This document shows, piece after piece, positions 14,501 through 29,240 of a stretch of 64,000 nucleotides of DNA. This DNA comes from Phalacrocorax aristotelis (Eukaryota; Chordata; Aves; Suliformes; Phalacrocoracidae). Location of the stretch: NCBI RefSeq assembly GCF_949628215.1, contig NC_134278.1, positions 106,373,277 through 106,437,276 of the forward strand, in the 5' to 3' direction. The notes beneath the pieces are model-generated. The model was not told the origin of the DNA. It was given only the letters and a program-made list of their open reading frames with translations, and searched no databases. The position numbers were made by a program, and so were the translations under genes. How positions within the stretch are numbered: position 1 is the first letter of the stretch; every line of letters starts with the position of its first letter.

Positions 14501-15029
14501 GACACACTAACCTATCACTTAACCTGCATAAACAACATTTGGACATTGACTGACATTAATGGAGATAACTAATGTCTTTACCGCTATGGCATTTTCACAG
14601 TAACACTACTCCCTCTTGGCGCACATACAGCTGTAGGCCTTCCTGGGTCTCCTTGTTAGCTTAGGTAAAAGTATACTCAGAAAAAAAACCCTGAACTTAC
14701 CATGACCTTCCTGTCAATGCTAACATTGTGAGCATAAATGCACTACATTATAATTCTTCTAAAGAGTGAGATGTCTTAAATAACTATTGGGACTGTCTGC
14801 ACTTAGCCAGGCCGATGAGCAGGCTGCTGTTTAGAGTTTTAACTACACTTTTTTCGTCAGCCTGTGGCTTAATGGAAGACTGAAAAGGTAGACTCAATCG
14901 TAACAAAGGACAGCTCTGAAATTAGGCTTAATATTTCATATTTTCAAGGCATTAGAAAAGAGGTTTATCCATATATGACATTTTTCATTATGAAATTTAT
15001 AGACAAAATTATATTCTCCATCCACTCCA
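5501..15029. other. Intergenic AT-rich DNA, no recognised gene
   Basis: Open frames here are short (under about 90 codons) and none resembles a known protein. An isolated AATAAA lies at about 10625. I see no RNA gene, no recognisable repeat family and no tandem array, apart from short poly-A and poly-T runs. Confidence 0.5.
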
Positions 15030-17420
15030 TCATCACAGAGTCACAGGTTGGAAGGGACCTCAGGGATCATCTAGTCCAACCTTTCTAGGAAAAGCTCAGT
15101 CTAGACCAGATGGCCCAGCAGCCTGCCCAGCCAACACTTGAAAGTGTCCAATGTGGCCGAGTCAACCACTTCCCTGGGGAGATTATTCCAACGGTTGACT
15201 GTCCTCAGTGTGAAAAATTTCCCTCTGATGTCCAATCGGAATCTCCCCAAGAGCAACTTGTGTCCATTCCCCCTTGTCCTCTCCATGTGACTCCTTGTAA
15301 AAAGGGAGTCTCCATCTTCTTTGTAGCTACCCCTTAAGTACTGGTACATGGTGATGAGATCCTCTCTGAGCCTCCTTTTCTCAAGGCTGAACAAACCCAG
15401 TTCTCCCAGCCTATCCTTGTATGGCAGCTTCCCAGTCCTTTGATCATCTTGGTGGCCCTTCTCTGGACCCCTTCCAGCCTGCCCACATCCTTTTTGTACA
15501 GCGGGGACCAGAACTGTACACAGTACTGCAGGTGTGGCCTGACAAGCACTGAGTAGAGTGGGATAATGACTTCTTTCTCTCTGCTGGTGATGCCCTTTTT
15601 GGTGCAACCCAGCATCCTGTTGGCCTTCTTGGCTGCAGCAGCACTCCGTTCACTCATGCTGAGCTTCCTGCCCACCAGGACCCCCAGGTCCCTTTCCACA
15701 GAGCTGCTCTCCAGCCAGGTGGATCCCAGTCTGTGCTGCACTCCCGGATTATGTTTTCCCAGGTGCATGATCTTACACTTCTCCTTGTTGAACTTCATAA
15801 GGTTCTTGCTGGCCCACTCCTCCAGCCTATCCAGATCTCCCTGCAGAGCAGCTCTCCCTTCTGGAGTGTCTACTTCCCCACTCAACTTGGTGGCATCAGC
15901 AAACTTCATCAGGCTATGCTTGAGCCCATTATCCAGATCACTTATAAAGATATTGAATAACATTGGGCCCAATGTCAATCCCTGGGGGACCCCACTTGTG
16001 ACAAGTTGCCACTTGGAAAAAGAGCTATTTACCACCACCCTTTGGGTGTGGTCTGTCAGCCAATTCCCCACCCACTGCACAGACCACTTGTCTAGGCCAT
16101 AGCATATTACTTTCTCCAGGAGGAGGCCATGGGAGACCATATCAAAGGCCTTGGAGAGGTCCAGGTAGACAATGTCCACTGCCCACCCCATGTCAACCAG
16201 GTAAGTCACTTTGTCATAGAAGGCCACCAGGTTTGTCAAGCACGAGCTGCCCTTAGTGAAGCCATGTTGGCTTTTCCCAATCGCATGCTTCATTTGACTT
16301 GTGATGGCCCCCAGGAGGATTCATTCCATAACTTTCCCAGGGATTGAAGTAAGGCTGACGGGCCTATAGTTACCCGGATCCTCCCTCGAGACTTTCTTGT
16401 AGACAGGGGTAACATTTGCCTTCCTCTAGTCCTCTGGGACATCTGTTCTCCACGACTTTTCAAAGATTATGGAGAGTGGCCTTGCAATTATGTCAGCCAG
16501 CTCTCTCAACACCCTCGGGCGGATGGTGTCAGGGCCCCAAATTTGTAGGGGTCAAGCTCCTGTAATAATTCATGGACTAACTCTTCCTTCACTGATGGGG
16601 GGTTGGTGTTTGGATCAACCGGCAATTTCGTTCCCAAAGCCTGGGACTCGACAGTGCTGGTAATGACAGAGGTGAAGAAAGTGTTAAGGACCTCTGCCTT
16701 TTCAGCATCATTGGTGATTGACTCTCCTATTCTGTTTAACAGTGGGCCTGTTTTGCTTTTTTTCCTGCTTGTGGTTGACATATCTGAAGAAACCTTTCTT
16801 GTTATTTTTGACATCTATGGCCAGTTTCTATTTGAGCTGGTCTTTTGCTTTTCTAACTGCATCTCTGCACACTCTGGCAATGCACTTGTAGCTTTTGATG
16901 GATAATCCTCCACTTCTCCATCTCTGGTATGCTTCCCTTTTGGATTTGAGTAGACCCAGGAGGTCATGGTTGAGCCAAGGGGGCCTCTTGCTCCGCTTAC
17001 TTCCCCTTCCTTTTTAGGGGATAAACTGGTTTTGTGCTTCCAATAGAGAGTTCTTTAAGAACTCCCAGCACTCACTAGATCCTTTATCTTCCATGGAAGC
17101 ATCCCATGGAATCCCTCCCACCTGAGCCCTGAGTGAACTGAAGTTTGCTCTTCTAAAATCCAGAACCCTTGCCTTAGAACTGACTTTCAGCATGCTCAGC
17201 ATGATCCTGAACTCCACAATATTATGATCACTGCAGCCAAGGCTATCACTAACTGAGATATTACAAAGCAGGTTTTCTCAGTCTGTGAATAGCAAGTCCA
17301 GCAGTGCCTCATTCCTGGTTGGCACATCTAACGTTTGTATGAGGAAACGGTCCTCTACGCATTCCAGGAACTTGGTGGATGACATGCAAGCTGCTGTATT
17401 GTTCTTCCAGCAGATCATAT
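15030..17420 (-). mobile_element. 5'-truncated CR1 LINE, decayed reverse transcriptase
   Basis: CR1 is the dominant non-LTR retrotransposon of birds. On the minus strand the element reads from about 17420 to its 3' end near 15030, where the phrase ending in TTGGAAGGGACCTCA, typical of CR1 tails, is seen in plus orientation. The reverse transcriptase is recognisable between about 16290 and 15330, with blocks YLDLSKAFD, SGVPQG and LGPMLFNIFISDL, then a C-terminal part (REVIIPLYS, RPHLQYCVQFWSP, RRATK). Upstream frames at 16814-16506 and 17217-17014 carry the linker before the reverse transcriptase. The catalytic FADD box reads FADA, and the C-terminal part continues in a different frame from about 15430 onward, so the copy is dead. 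The endonuclease and ORF1 are missing, as is usual for 5' truncation. The 5' limit is approximate. Confidence 0.93.
15334..16293 (-). pseudogene. CR1 reverse transcriptase fragment (inactive)
   Basis: This is the longest intact stretch of the CR1 ORF2 relic, 319 codons. It covers the finger and palm blocks and part of the thumb. The second catalytic aspartate of the FADD motif is replaced by alanine, and the reading frame shifts near 15430, after which the family C-terminus (for example NNLPREVVDSATL) continues in another frame to a stop near 15101. It cannot encode an active enzyme. Confidence 0.9.
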
Positions 17421-19792
17421 TAGCAATTTGCAATAAAATATGTTATAGGAATGTTGGATTATCCTAAACCCAAAAGGTTTTAAAATCTAGAATGATTAAA
17501 CTAGGATATGAGATTATTAAATGCTTATCTAGGACATGAAAAAGGATTTAGCCCTGTCATAACAACATAGGGGAATTACCTTTAAAACAGGAAAATGCCT
17601 TTGGAGTATTGTATTGCATTTTACTGCCATAAAACAGTAGGTCATCTGGGAGTCCTGATGTTGCATTTCCATCCCACACATTAGGGATGGGAGAAACATC
17701 CCCAGTTTCTTAAGAAGAGAAGGATTTTGTGGTTGAACCATCTGTTGTTACCCTGCCCCATAGGTTTCAGGCCTATTGGCCATACTCAGCACCATTTAAA
17801 TCATGTAGAAGTCTCAAATGTGATCCTAAGAGGGTTTTTTACTGAAAAAATTGATAGCCAGGGAGGCAGACTCCGCAGCTGAATGACCCCCATGAGAAAA
17901 AAAGTAGGCAGAATACAGGCATTTTATACAAGCTAGTCAGCTGGCCAGTCTGTGGATGGCTGCACAGTAACTGTAGCGTGTGCTGCCTATGCCCAGTGGG
18001 CATTTCAGGGGAACATGCAGCAGAGCTACTATTATGAGGTGGGCAGCAGAATTTAGGAGGCAAAGAACTAAAATCTGTAGGAATCTACATTCATTGCCTC
18101 TGTTGCTCATTGAATAGCTTGAGAGGATTTATCTTCTACATTTCTTTGAGGAATAATTCTTGGCTTGTGCAATAAATGACTACAGGATAAATGTATGACA
18201 ATATTAATAATGAGAGCATCTTGCTCTTTATGCTGCAGCCCATCAAAAGATCAAAATCTTGATCACTACCTGTCTACTGTGAAGTTGGTAGTGGTGCTTA
18301 TTTCATTCTAGGGAAACAGAAATGACACTCAGCCGCTCTATCTGACTTGCTTATGGCCGCCCAGGAAAACCAACAGGGAGGGAGGGTTTCAGTAAAGACA
18401 AGCCTTGCCATTTTTAACAGCAGTATGCGCATAACTGATGTTCCTGTTGTCCTGGTTTAAAGGAAAGGAAGGACTTGTTCAAAACTGGAGCTAGATGACT
18501 GTATTCTGGTTGTAGTCTACTGAAATAATTGCTACCTGGAAGTAGCAAACACATCGCTTATTAAACCGAGTAAGCAATTCTGTTATTCTTGCAAAAGTTA
18601 CATTTATAAAAGCCCCCTGAAATCATCTTGTTTCCTGAAGCTTTTCAAGTATCATACTTAAACTGATTTTTTATAGACAATGTCTTTCTATTATAGTCAC
18701 TGGGATACAAGGCTAGTTACTAAAATAAACCTATACTAGCTATTCAGAGTGAAGCCAGAGATAAGGCACCTACTGACTTGAACAGAGCTCAGACTTTGTG
18801 TTAGTACCTTAGTACAGCATTAAGTTCTGATTTTACAAATTCAGCTGTTAAAATATTAAAAGTTAAGGAGATTTCTTTCACCAGCTCAACAGGAACTTGC
18901 CCATGCTGCGTGTAAAAAATATTAATAGCCCTAAAATGTTTTCTGAGATAATAGGAAGGCAATGAGTTGGAAGCACACTGGGCTGAGCCCTATTCTCCCC
19001 AACCCTCTTGCCTGTCTCTCCCTCACCTGTAATTCGTGTCCTCACATATCTTGGCATTCTTGCCATGTTTGGATTTCTTCAGCAGTCAGTCCCAGCATCA
19101 GCCTTTAGCTTGGCTCTCCACAGGAAGGTCACAAAGTCATTACATAGGGCAGGTTGGGATCAAGGCAAGGCTATGTCTGAGAAACCAGCCGTGAGCCTAG
19201 AGCAGCTCTGTGCTACTTCTGTGGGTGTTTGCAGAAGAGCAGGTGGAATACATCTCTCTGCTGGGTAGGAGTATCTGGTGTGGCAGGAGCCGAGATCCCA
19301 CAAGGCAGGTTGCAATCACCCTTTTTTTTTTTTTTTTTCTTTAAGAAAGGGGAAGAGAAGACAAATGAGTGAGGCTGTTCTGAGGGGGATTGCAGATCAG
19401 TTTTCTTCACCCTAGGCCATTCATTATTTCAGGACTTTGCCCTCATTCTCAGGGTTGCAAGACCTAAATTACTGTGTATACATTAATACATCAAATCATT
19501 GTAGATAGGGAGAGGATCCACTGATACTGCATAGAGACTGTAGCCAGTGATGTATGGTTTTATGACTATATTGGCCTCAATGCTATTCACTCTCCATTGA
19601 TACCAGTGTTAAAAGGAAATGAATTGTGTATACTTTAAATTTAACCTGTACTGTTTTTCTTAGCTATGTACACAGAATGCATCTTTTCATCTCCAGTTTG
19701 TTTTGGGTATTCATAGTGGAAAATTAGCCAGAAAGAAAGTAAAAGCTTTTCCTGTTTCCTGATGGATACAGCCTTAAATGTCCTATGATTTG

Positions 19793-19859
19793 AGCAAGGT
19801 GTTGGACCACATGATCTCTAAAGACCCCTTCCAACCAAAATTAAGTCTATAATTCTATG
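19793..19859 (+). mobile_element. CR1 3'-end fragment
   Basis: A short plus-strand stretch reads TTGGACCACATGATCTCTAA, then CCCCTTCCAACC, and ends in ATAATTCTATG. This is the conserved 3' tail of CR1 elements, including the terminal ATTCTATG octamer. Only about 65 bases are recognisable; it is a heavily truncated or decayed insertion. Confidence 0.85.
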
Positions 19860-22800
19860 CCAATCTTCTGTTCAGAAGAAATTGCCACTTCCTGTGGACC
19901 TGTGTGTGTTGCACACTTTGTAGCCACACGCTGATTGTTTTCTATCTCCAAGCTTGAGCTGCAGTTTTGTGGGAGTTTAGGGTTCTTGTACCCACAGAGG
20001 CTGTCAAGTCTGAAATTGCTGCTCTGCCTAGACAGCAGCATACACGAGTATGCATTTTATATGGCGCTGTCTACTGTTAAGATACTCCTTGTAACATGAA
20101 AACTTGGGGGTGGGGGTGAAATGAGGACAGGTTGACAATGTCCATAGCTGAAATACCTCCCAGTGATAGTTGTCATCTCCATTACTGTCAAATTAATTCT
20201 GAATTGTTGCCCATCATACACTGCTTAGCTTCAGGGAAGCGAAATGGTGGCTTTGCTTTGGCGGCAGAAATGAGAGTAGTTCAGCCCTCTGAGGAGCCTT
20301 GCAGAGTGGCAAAGGAAATGTCAAATATCATTTGGTCAAAAAGTATTTTTAAAGTCCTCTGAGTCCTTGCTCTATACACTTTATCTCCACTACATATACA
20401 GAACAGAGAAACAGAAGGAGCATTTACTGAGGAAGTATCAGCTTTCAGACACAGCTGGAGACATTTAAAGCTGAGGCTACTTTTGGACTGAGACTTAAGC
20501 TTTACAGACAAAATCTGCACCTTCAAGCAGCTATCTGTCAATTTGAGAGCAGAAATGAGCAGTAGATGGGACAACAGGCTGAAATTCAGTATTAGCAGTC
20601 TTGATTTCAATACTTAACTTGTTATGAGACACTAGGCAAGTCCACTAGGCACTATGACCACTCCTTCCCTAATCCAGCAGAGAGAATCTCAGTGCAGCAG
20701 ACCTTCTAGTCCAAACTATCTCAATATTTCAACTCTCAGACAAAATCTAGGTACGTGTTTAGGCACTCTGATAAATGAGATTGCATTTCAATGAGTGTTA
20801 AGTAGCTCAGTAAATTAAAGAACATATATTTAGATACCTAGCTAGAATCAAAGTACCCAAAGAGGTTTGTTTCTACCTTTGTAGAATACATATTACGTCT
20901 AGAGAAAAGGAAAGATGATCATATGCTGAAAACAAGGGAAACTGATCCCTCTGTGGAGTTTTTCCCTAGATGCCTCTCTATCAGCTTGCTGGTTCATTTT
21001 TTTCTTCACTCGCCTGAAGATGTACATGAGCTTTTCTTGGATCCTCCAGCTTACCAAACTGAAATTTGGTGGAAACATATTGGAGAAAATGGGAAAGTAC
21101 AGTGCAAATTCTGTCTCTCAGAGCCAGCTAGAGGTCTTGAGAAAGAAGCTAATGGTGCTGAATGAGTTTAACGTGATGGTCTTGTCTAGAAAGCACAAAG
21201 AATCTGAGTACTGCCAGACCTGTATGGCACTACCGGAACTATCTCAGATGTATGGAGTGTGAGACAATGATTAGGCCTTCTGGTGTATGATGCTACTGGT
21301 GGACTGTACAGAAAGAATTAAATGTTTAAGAGTCATATACTTGGGGTGATTATACAAAACCTGGATTATTCTCTGGGGTCAAGCAACTGCTGTTGTTGCT
21401 TAAAGCTTCACAGATTAACAGTCATCCTCCATCTTGTGAAGCGACCTTAAAATTGCAGTCAAAATGGAACTTAGAAATTACAATGACAGTCTGCACTAAT
21501 TACTTTGTGTTCAAGTAGGAACAAGTAGTTTACTATATATGCATTCTATATGCCTGGCTAAAAACAATGCAAGACTCTCAGCAGGAGCTGGTGAGAAAAC
21601 AGCTAAGGGGAGCCCAGATGCAGCTGGTAGGGTCACCTTGAGGAGAGTGCAACCCTGTAATTCCTGGCGCGAAGTTTAGAGACTCTATGGATTTTGCTCC
21701 CTCCCTTGCTTTCTTCCCTGGGTGAATAATGGTGGCTCTGTGGGTCCCTGTGGCCAGAGGCAGAATCACTTTTTCTGTGGTGAGCAACTCAAGTGAAGGT
21801 TTTATTTGTGGGGTCACTTTGACATAATTCTAGGAGGTGGCATTGTACCTTTCAGCTGTTAAATGCTTCAGTCTATTCCATATAAAGCTGTGGAGCATGA
21901 CTAATTAATGTAGTAATCACCTCTAGCAGAGAACACATTAACTGCCTGAACTCTCAGGTCTTAGAAGATCAGAGAGAACAAGTTGGAAGATGCTGAGAAA
22001 TTAAATTAGCACATCCTCAGGATGGCAGCCAGTAAGGGACGTTACGCACTCATGTGTGGTAAGGGATGAGCTCCATGCCCTGGGGACGCAGGCAAAGCCC
22101 CTGTCTTCTTTGGAATTACACCATGTGGGTACTTCCCTGAGGACAAGAAGGGAATGAGCTCCAGAGTGCTCCAGAGACCTGTATTTATTCAAACTAATAT
22201 TCTGGGAATCAAATTATCTAATTAACTAAACATGCATTCAACCACAAAAATGTTATTTTTAGCTAACATTGCAAACCTACATCAGGGGTGCTGCTTCTTC
22301 TCACCAAGCTCTGCATCTGTTTCCTACAAAATTCCCCTATTTTTCTGATTTAAATCATCAGTAACTTGTGTGGTTGTTCTTGATTTTTGATCCTCGGAGC
22401 CTGTTATGTCTCTTCACCCTTTTTAATGATGAGATAAGCTTCTAACAGAAAGACAAACAGAAGTAATCAGGTTCTTTGAAACAAGTTGTAGCCAACTATA
22501 GGTACAAGTTTTCTTCCTGTTTTCAAGTAGAAAAAGAGGGGGCAATTACAGATCAATGTGATCCACAAAATTCCATTCCTATTTGGATTTTTGTTACAGA
22601 TTCCAAGCTTCAGGCTAAGCTTGAGATGTCACTGGAATCACCAAAATGGAAACAAATAAAATAGTCTCAGATTCTGAGCTTTAGCCCCTCCAAAACTGAA
22701 TGAGGTCTTGTAGAAATCACATTTCACATTCAGAGAGAGAAAGCCTCAATGGCCTTAAATATTTATTTGTTGCATACCAGAGTAATTTTTGTCATCTTAA

Positions 22801-25800
22801 TTTTGCTGACTTTGGGGACTATGGACTGCCTGAGGTATGAGCAGCCACTGCTCTAAACTGTCTTTTTTAATACTATAGCCACTAACAATATATCGCCCTA
22901 CTGTGTAACATCGCTGCAACATTTTGTCACATTCTCAGTTTCCAGAAAGATGATAGCAATCTGGAAGAAAAAAAAACCATGATAAAAGGCTGTACAGATG
23001 GTTCTATAACAGCTGATAGGTAGCTGTGGTTGTTGACGAGTACTTTGGAGGTGACAGGCAGCAAGGGCAAAGAATTACTGCCAGCACTTAAAGGCACTCT
23101 GCCAGGCCACAAAATAATCCTGATGAAAGAAATGCTTCAGAAACTTTTCCAGCACTGAGATTTCTTAAATGGGAATAAATTCCCCAAGAGACAGGGACAT
23201 CTCTTTTTTTTTTTTTTTAAGACAAAACTGTGCTGTGCAGTAGCTTTCAGAAAATGTGACCCTGGAAATAGAAATCTCTTAAGTGTCTTGCACAAGCTAT
23301 TTGCTGTGTGCTGCTGCGAACAATTACAGAATTACCTTCTGTTGTAACAAGGTATGCATAGGGTCTTGCAGAAAAGAGTTTGGATTGTAATAAGTAATGA
23401 CGACAGTTCCTATCAAGTTGACTTTTGACCAAGTACTAGTCATATATCACTGCAAAGAGCAGAAAAGGCTTACTATGGAGGCTGTAGAGCAGGTAGATCT
23501 TCTGGGTCCTTTAAGAAAAGCCTTGATAGGCACGACACCAAATCCATCAGCTAGTGACTCTGCTCATACCCAGGAGTGGTCCTGGGTCCAGGCCCTGTCA
23601 GTCAGTCTGGGACTGCAAAATGTAAGCGTACCCAGCAGCTGAGAATGTGCCAAAGGTATCGTGACATGGTGGCAGAGGCTTACTCAGGAGCATGCAGCTA
23701 CCTGAGTCCTCCGGGAAGAGTGTTACAGGTCAGAGCCTGCAGATTGCATGAGATTGCACCTCTTTGCTACGCTACCACACATAAAGGCTCAGCCATGTAA
23801 CACTCCCATTTACTGCTGCAATGCATGTCAACAGCAGCAGGAGGCAGGCTATGCTAACCAGCCAGACTATTCCAAATTATTGGATGTATGATTAGACAGC
23901 TGTCATTTAAGATGAGCATGATTTCAGTCTTGGGTATGTGTGAAAAAAACAAATTTCATCCAACCTCAACATGAGAAACCCGGGCCTCATTAGCAGCAGT
24001 TAGGGAGACATGCTCTTGGACCTTGGCATATCCAAGACTACGGCATCCCCCATAACCCCAGCAGCAGGTTGACAAGGTGACGGTCGGGTTCGAAGGACAA
24101 GAGATTTCTGAACATAAAGGCATCATTAAAGAATTAAAGGGGTACTGTTGCTCTACCAGCAGAGGTTTTTAAGGCAATTAGGCCTTTCAGCAGCCTGGGG
24201 GCTGCACCCACCAGAAGATATCTAGGCATCCAGCATCTTTTACACAGAAGATGTTTCACCAGCTTTCTTGATGGGTCCCTGGGGTCTTTCCGGTAGGAAG
24301 TTATTTCATGAACTTTCATCTGCCTTGGGAGGAGATGAGGGAGTTCCTCCCCAGAAACAATCTCTGAACACCGAGGCAACCTTAAGGCCTTTACCGAGTG
24401 ATGGGCTCAGGAGTGGGAGTGGAGCACTAGCAAGCCACTTCTCATGTTTCCCAGTTATCCTTAGCAGTGGGATATGACAACCAGATTCTGAGAGAACGCT
24501 TTCAAACATTAAGCAATGAATGACAAAGACAGAAGTTGGTTTAGGATGCTGGTCCTACCTCCAACCTTCACACAGTCATTCCGGATGCCTTTAGCCTCTT
24601 TAGACATTTCTGCTCTTTTTATAGGTGCCCTTGCTCTGTTTGAGGGCCCACGCCATGCACAGGCAACTGAAGCATAGCCATCTGCCAACTATATTCAATA
24701 TGTCCCTATTAGCTGTTTTGCTTAGGCACTCTGAGCATCTTCTAATTTCTGATGGTGTAGTCCAGCCTTTCCAGGAAAGCCTGACAATAGATATTTTCAT
24801 TTGGCTATAAAACAACCCTGTGCTGCAGGGACTTTGTTTTCCCCTGTGGTCTGTCACAGGGCTGAGGGCAAATAATCCTACTGAAGAGGTAATCTCCCGG
24901 ATAGTGATATCAGCCCTAAGTAGAGATCTTTCATGCAGTAGGTTCTCCCTCTGGTCCCACATATTTCCAGGTAGCTTTTCGCATTGTTGGATTTGCTGAG
25001 TGCCAAGATAACTCTCCCCTGACCATGACAGGAAGAGCTTCATCAACCTGGAAAACTACAACCTATTTCTTCTCTTTACTTGGAAGATTAACCTTGAATT
25101 TCTAATGCCTGCCACCAGCAGCTAAGTCTCGCTGTTTGGCAAGTTGTGGTGAGTAGCATGAGACACAGCACTATGACCTTAGTACTAAGCCCGCTTAATG
25201 CCTATGGCTATATAGAAACTGCAGAAGTTCTCCCATCTATGATGATAGGTATTCTTAGCTCACTCACTGAAGAATGACAGTATTCTGAGCCTGATTTCCC
25301 AGTCCTAGCCTCACACCTCTGCAGTGAGCTTACTCTATGTCTAGGCAACACATCAGTGTGGGCTCTGAGAGGATAAATCAGGCTGTTGCTACAGGATGGC
25401 ATTCAAGGTCATGGGTGAAATACAGAAAAGTCAACTACACTGTGAGTACTGCAGAATCCTATATTAAAGGGCTGTGCTGTTTTTAAGAAACAGCCCGACT
25501 GACCCTTGCTGAAGGCAACAAAATTTTTGGTTGTACAAGAAATATATACTTTTGTTTTAAAGTGCTCCTTCTCAAGATATTTCTATATGAACGAAATCTG
25601 AAGAACAGGGACAAGATTTCATAACCATATTGGCTTTATCAGTCCTGCAATAGCTGGCTTCCTGTTTTCTCCAGTTAACCTAAATGTATTAATCCTGTCT
25701 TTTCCATAATAAGGTCCACTCAGAACTTGGTGCTCCCTAGGCAGGAAGTCATATTAATGTCATTAAGTCTCTTCCTGGAAGCCTCCTACAACAATAAGGC

Positions 25801-28800
25801 TTAAAAATTGTGAGGAAAAAAGCAAGGTGGACGCTTTGGTCTTTAAATATTTACGTCTAACCACTATATTTGTTGATTGTTTCAAATGAGGACAGCTGAA
25901 AATATTTAAACATATCTGAGTACAAAAACAAAATTTGTTAAACTGTGTCTGTCAGTTGCCAAATGTCTACAAGCATCTAAATAGATGGGCCCTGCCTTAC
26001 CCAAAGGATATACTGAGGCAGTAAGCTCTTTAAAGAGTTATATTCAGACATGGTGTTTCCCTTCTGTTATTTCCACTGATGACAGTGGGCCTCCTCTACA
26101 AGCCTCACTGCCCACCTCTTGCTTGCTCATAAAGTTTAAGCCAGAAAGAAATATGCTCTCACCTGATCTAATGTCCTGACTAGAAGATTTCACCCTGCTT
26201 TTATGGATAGAACTTAATAATCTGTATATGGTTAAAGTTTATCTTTCAAAAAGAAACAGTCCTGATTGTAAGAATCAGAGAATCTTCACTCACCTTAGTT
26301 GTCTGCTCCTAAGGTTACTTGCTCTCTCGGCTAGAAATCTGTGCCTTTTCCTCTAATTTGTCTGACATCATCTTCCAAAAAAATCAGTTCATGTTACGAC
26401 TTTCTCCATTAGTCTGAAGAGCTTGTAAGTACCAGGCATTTTCTCCACATGAAAGCACTTATTCACTATAATCACCTTAGTGTAATATAAGTAGGACTGG
26501 ATTTCAGTTTGGTTTCTGAATAATACATGACAGATTAAAAAACCATGTAGTTCAGTAAGCAGTGGAGCTAATGAAGTTTGTTTTCCTGTGGATTTGTATC
26601 CCATAGTTAGATTCTCTGGTGTCTCAAGACCACACATTAGTCAAAGGTTTTCCCAGCAGTGAACCCATTCATCATCATCACCATCCATATGGATTCTCTG
26701 GTCTAATAATATAGTTGAACACGTTAGGATGTTTCTTCCTTCTCTGCTGTTCTTGGAATTTGTAGGAGGAGAAGAGATACAGAGACTGAGAGGAATATAT
26801 TGGTGGTATGATCAGTTAAGTTCCATTTCCATAGGAAATCGGCCAAAAACTCAGTTCTATGCAAAGTAAACACTGGCTTTTAAACCTTTGCAGGGAAAAA
26901 TGCCACTTCAGATGGTGGCACTTGAACTGTCTTGGTTTTTAAATCTTTGTTTGGTATCGGCATTGGGAAGCCCACATACCAGGATCCCCACTAAGGCAAT
27001 AGGTGTTGCAGTTGCTCCAAATTTTAGATCTTTCCTGTTGAAAATCAGGCAGCTGGTTTCTTGTAATTTGAGCTTAGGGACACTGGGGAGTTCTGTACCA
27101 TATGGTACCAGAATATGTCTTCTGCCAAAAATTTCTGTCTCTCCATCCTCTGCTCCAACCACATGGCCCTTTTTCCTTAACAGTCAATTACATCAGATAT
27201 AACTGATATTTTTGGCACAGGAATTTATTCATCTCCTCAGAGCAAAGGACTGTTATGAGGTTTCTCTGTGTTTCTACATGGGGCTACAGTATGTTATGTA
27301 CTTGTACTGTCAAGAGTTCCAACAGACACGGTGCCACCTGTTAAAACATTGCTACACCTCTTTATGGATCTTGCTTCATGGAAAATACTGTGTCTAACCC
27401 TTCTTTCTAATGCACTTGTAACCTTTAACATTACAAAATCTGACTGCGTATTACGGGCAGTGCCCAAACAAGACTAGGCATTGTAAATTGGATCAGTATG
27501 GTATGCAAACTGATTCCTTCAGTATCTGCTACCAAAAAAATACCTGAAGAGGTATTCTACTTGTAATAGGTAACTAAAGTTTCCTCTTCTCCATTTGCTA
27601 CTAAGTAAGCAAAATGTAGGACTGATGAGGACTAAACTCTGCCTTTGTCTAAATAGAATAGGAATAGGGGTGGCACTGTGTCTCTGCTGGCAGTTGGTTT
27701 TGAAAATTTGGTCAGCGAATGCATGCTTCAGCCAAAGGAAGTGTGGTGTGAATGAAGCTGGAGAGGGCTTGGCTGTCCTCCAAGCTTAAAAGCTGAGTTA
27801 TCAAGACTTTGCAGAAGCTGTTGTGTCATTAAAGAGTGCCCCAAAGTATACTGAAGCCTTCAATTGGAAGGCAGAACATATTTGGCAGCAACTGCACACT
27901 ATCTTACCGCCTTACTACCTTCTGAGTGTACAGGAAGGTACTGGATTCAGACTAAGCCTTAACTGCATGCCCTTGTGCAGGTGCGATGGCCAGGGAGAGA
28001 ACGTAGAGGAGATTTTGCCATCATTATTAGCGATTTATCTTTAATGTGATTTCTGTGCATCTTTCTCCTATGGGAGAAGCAAGGCAGAGTAAAAATCTAT
28101 TATTCTTATGGATGGCATGGGTCTATAGACATGGGGGGTTAGAGAAATAATGACTGGCCTGGTAATGAAAATACCTGTGAAAATAATGGTGCATGTAGAT
28201 CTGGTGATGGCTGTGCTTGAAAACATTTTCCCCGATATGCCTGAAGGGACTGTGAGTACAAATAAGTACATGGAAAAACATTTGAGACTGACTGGTCCAT
28301 AATAAGAAACCCTAAAATTCAAGCACTTTCTGTTCTTAAGGTAAATGAATACTATTTTGAAAATTAGCATATATATGAAGACATATAAAATAGATAGGGC
28401 TGGTTTCAAGAAACAGAGCTAAGTAATTATATACTTTCAAAATGTCCAGCCATGTATTGTATTTAAATATTCCTTTTATAGAATGTAAGGAATGGATAAA
28501 GCAAATCTGGCATTAGAGAATTCATATGCTTCCTTCTCTGAATGCAAAAACATGTCTTTTCTACTCTCCTCAGCCTCCTCCTCATTAATTCCCATGCTGT
28601 TAGATTTTTGTTTTTTCAATGCTTCATGTAAAATCTTAACCTGCTGCTGAATTTATTTCATGTGAGTTAATGTTTTCCTCATTTTAATGGTTTGCAATGC
28701 AAAACAATAAAGGTACAGCTGCTGCAACAAACTCCCCTATTGAAGCTTGCTGGCTGTGCATATCGCTTTCGGAGTCTAACTTGGCTTTGAATCCTACATT

Positions 28801-29202
28801 CGTCACAAAAAATGAAAAGTAGTATGGTCTTAAGCACTGTAATTAATGCTTCTAAATTTTGTTCCTTTGCTGTCCTGTCCACAGCTGTGTTGTGCAGAAT
28901 TTCTTCAATGAACATGTTCTTTGTTTCCCTCCCAAACCAGTAGAGGAAAAATACTAGGAAATGTTACCCTCTGGTACTTTTTAGACATCTTTCTGTCTAA
29001 TATCCCAGCATTTTATGTTTTTGTTAATCCTATATATGGAGTTTGACATTAAAGTCAGCAATTAGAAAATTAGAAAAAAATGGTGTCATCTGTGTACAGT
29101 AATCCTGGGTAAATGTAAGATTTCTGTGCATGGACCAAATAAGAGAAGGTGAGGAAAAAACCCCCCATTGTGCATAAAGATATTTAAGGACAAATGCAAC
29201 TG

Positions 29203-29240
29203 AATATTAAAAATTGAATATTAAAAATTGAATATTTAAA
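29203..29240. repeat. Short AT-rich tandem repeat
   Basis: About three copies of a 14-base unit (TGAATATTAAAAAT) follow one another directly, with the last copy slightly changed. Confidence 0.8.

Noticed and set aside
21035-21165. Possible BED zinc-finger fragment (EIWWKHIGENGKVQCKFC)
   Set aside because: Only a W and a CxxC pair fit. The expected downstream histidines are missing and no transposase sequence surrounds it.
24600-25046. A 148-codon minus-strand open frame
   Set aside because: Its translation matches no family I recognise and has no conserved motif. It could be chance or an old repeat, so I did not call it a gene.
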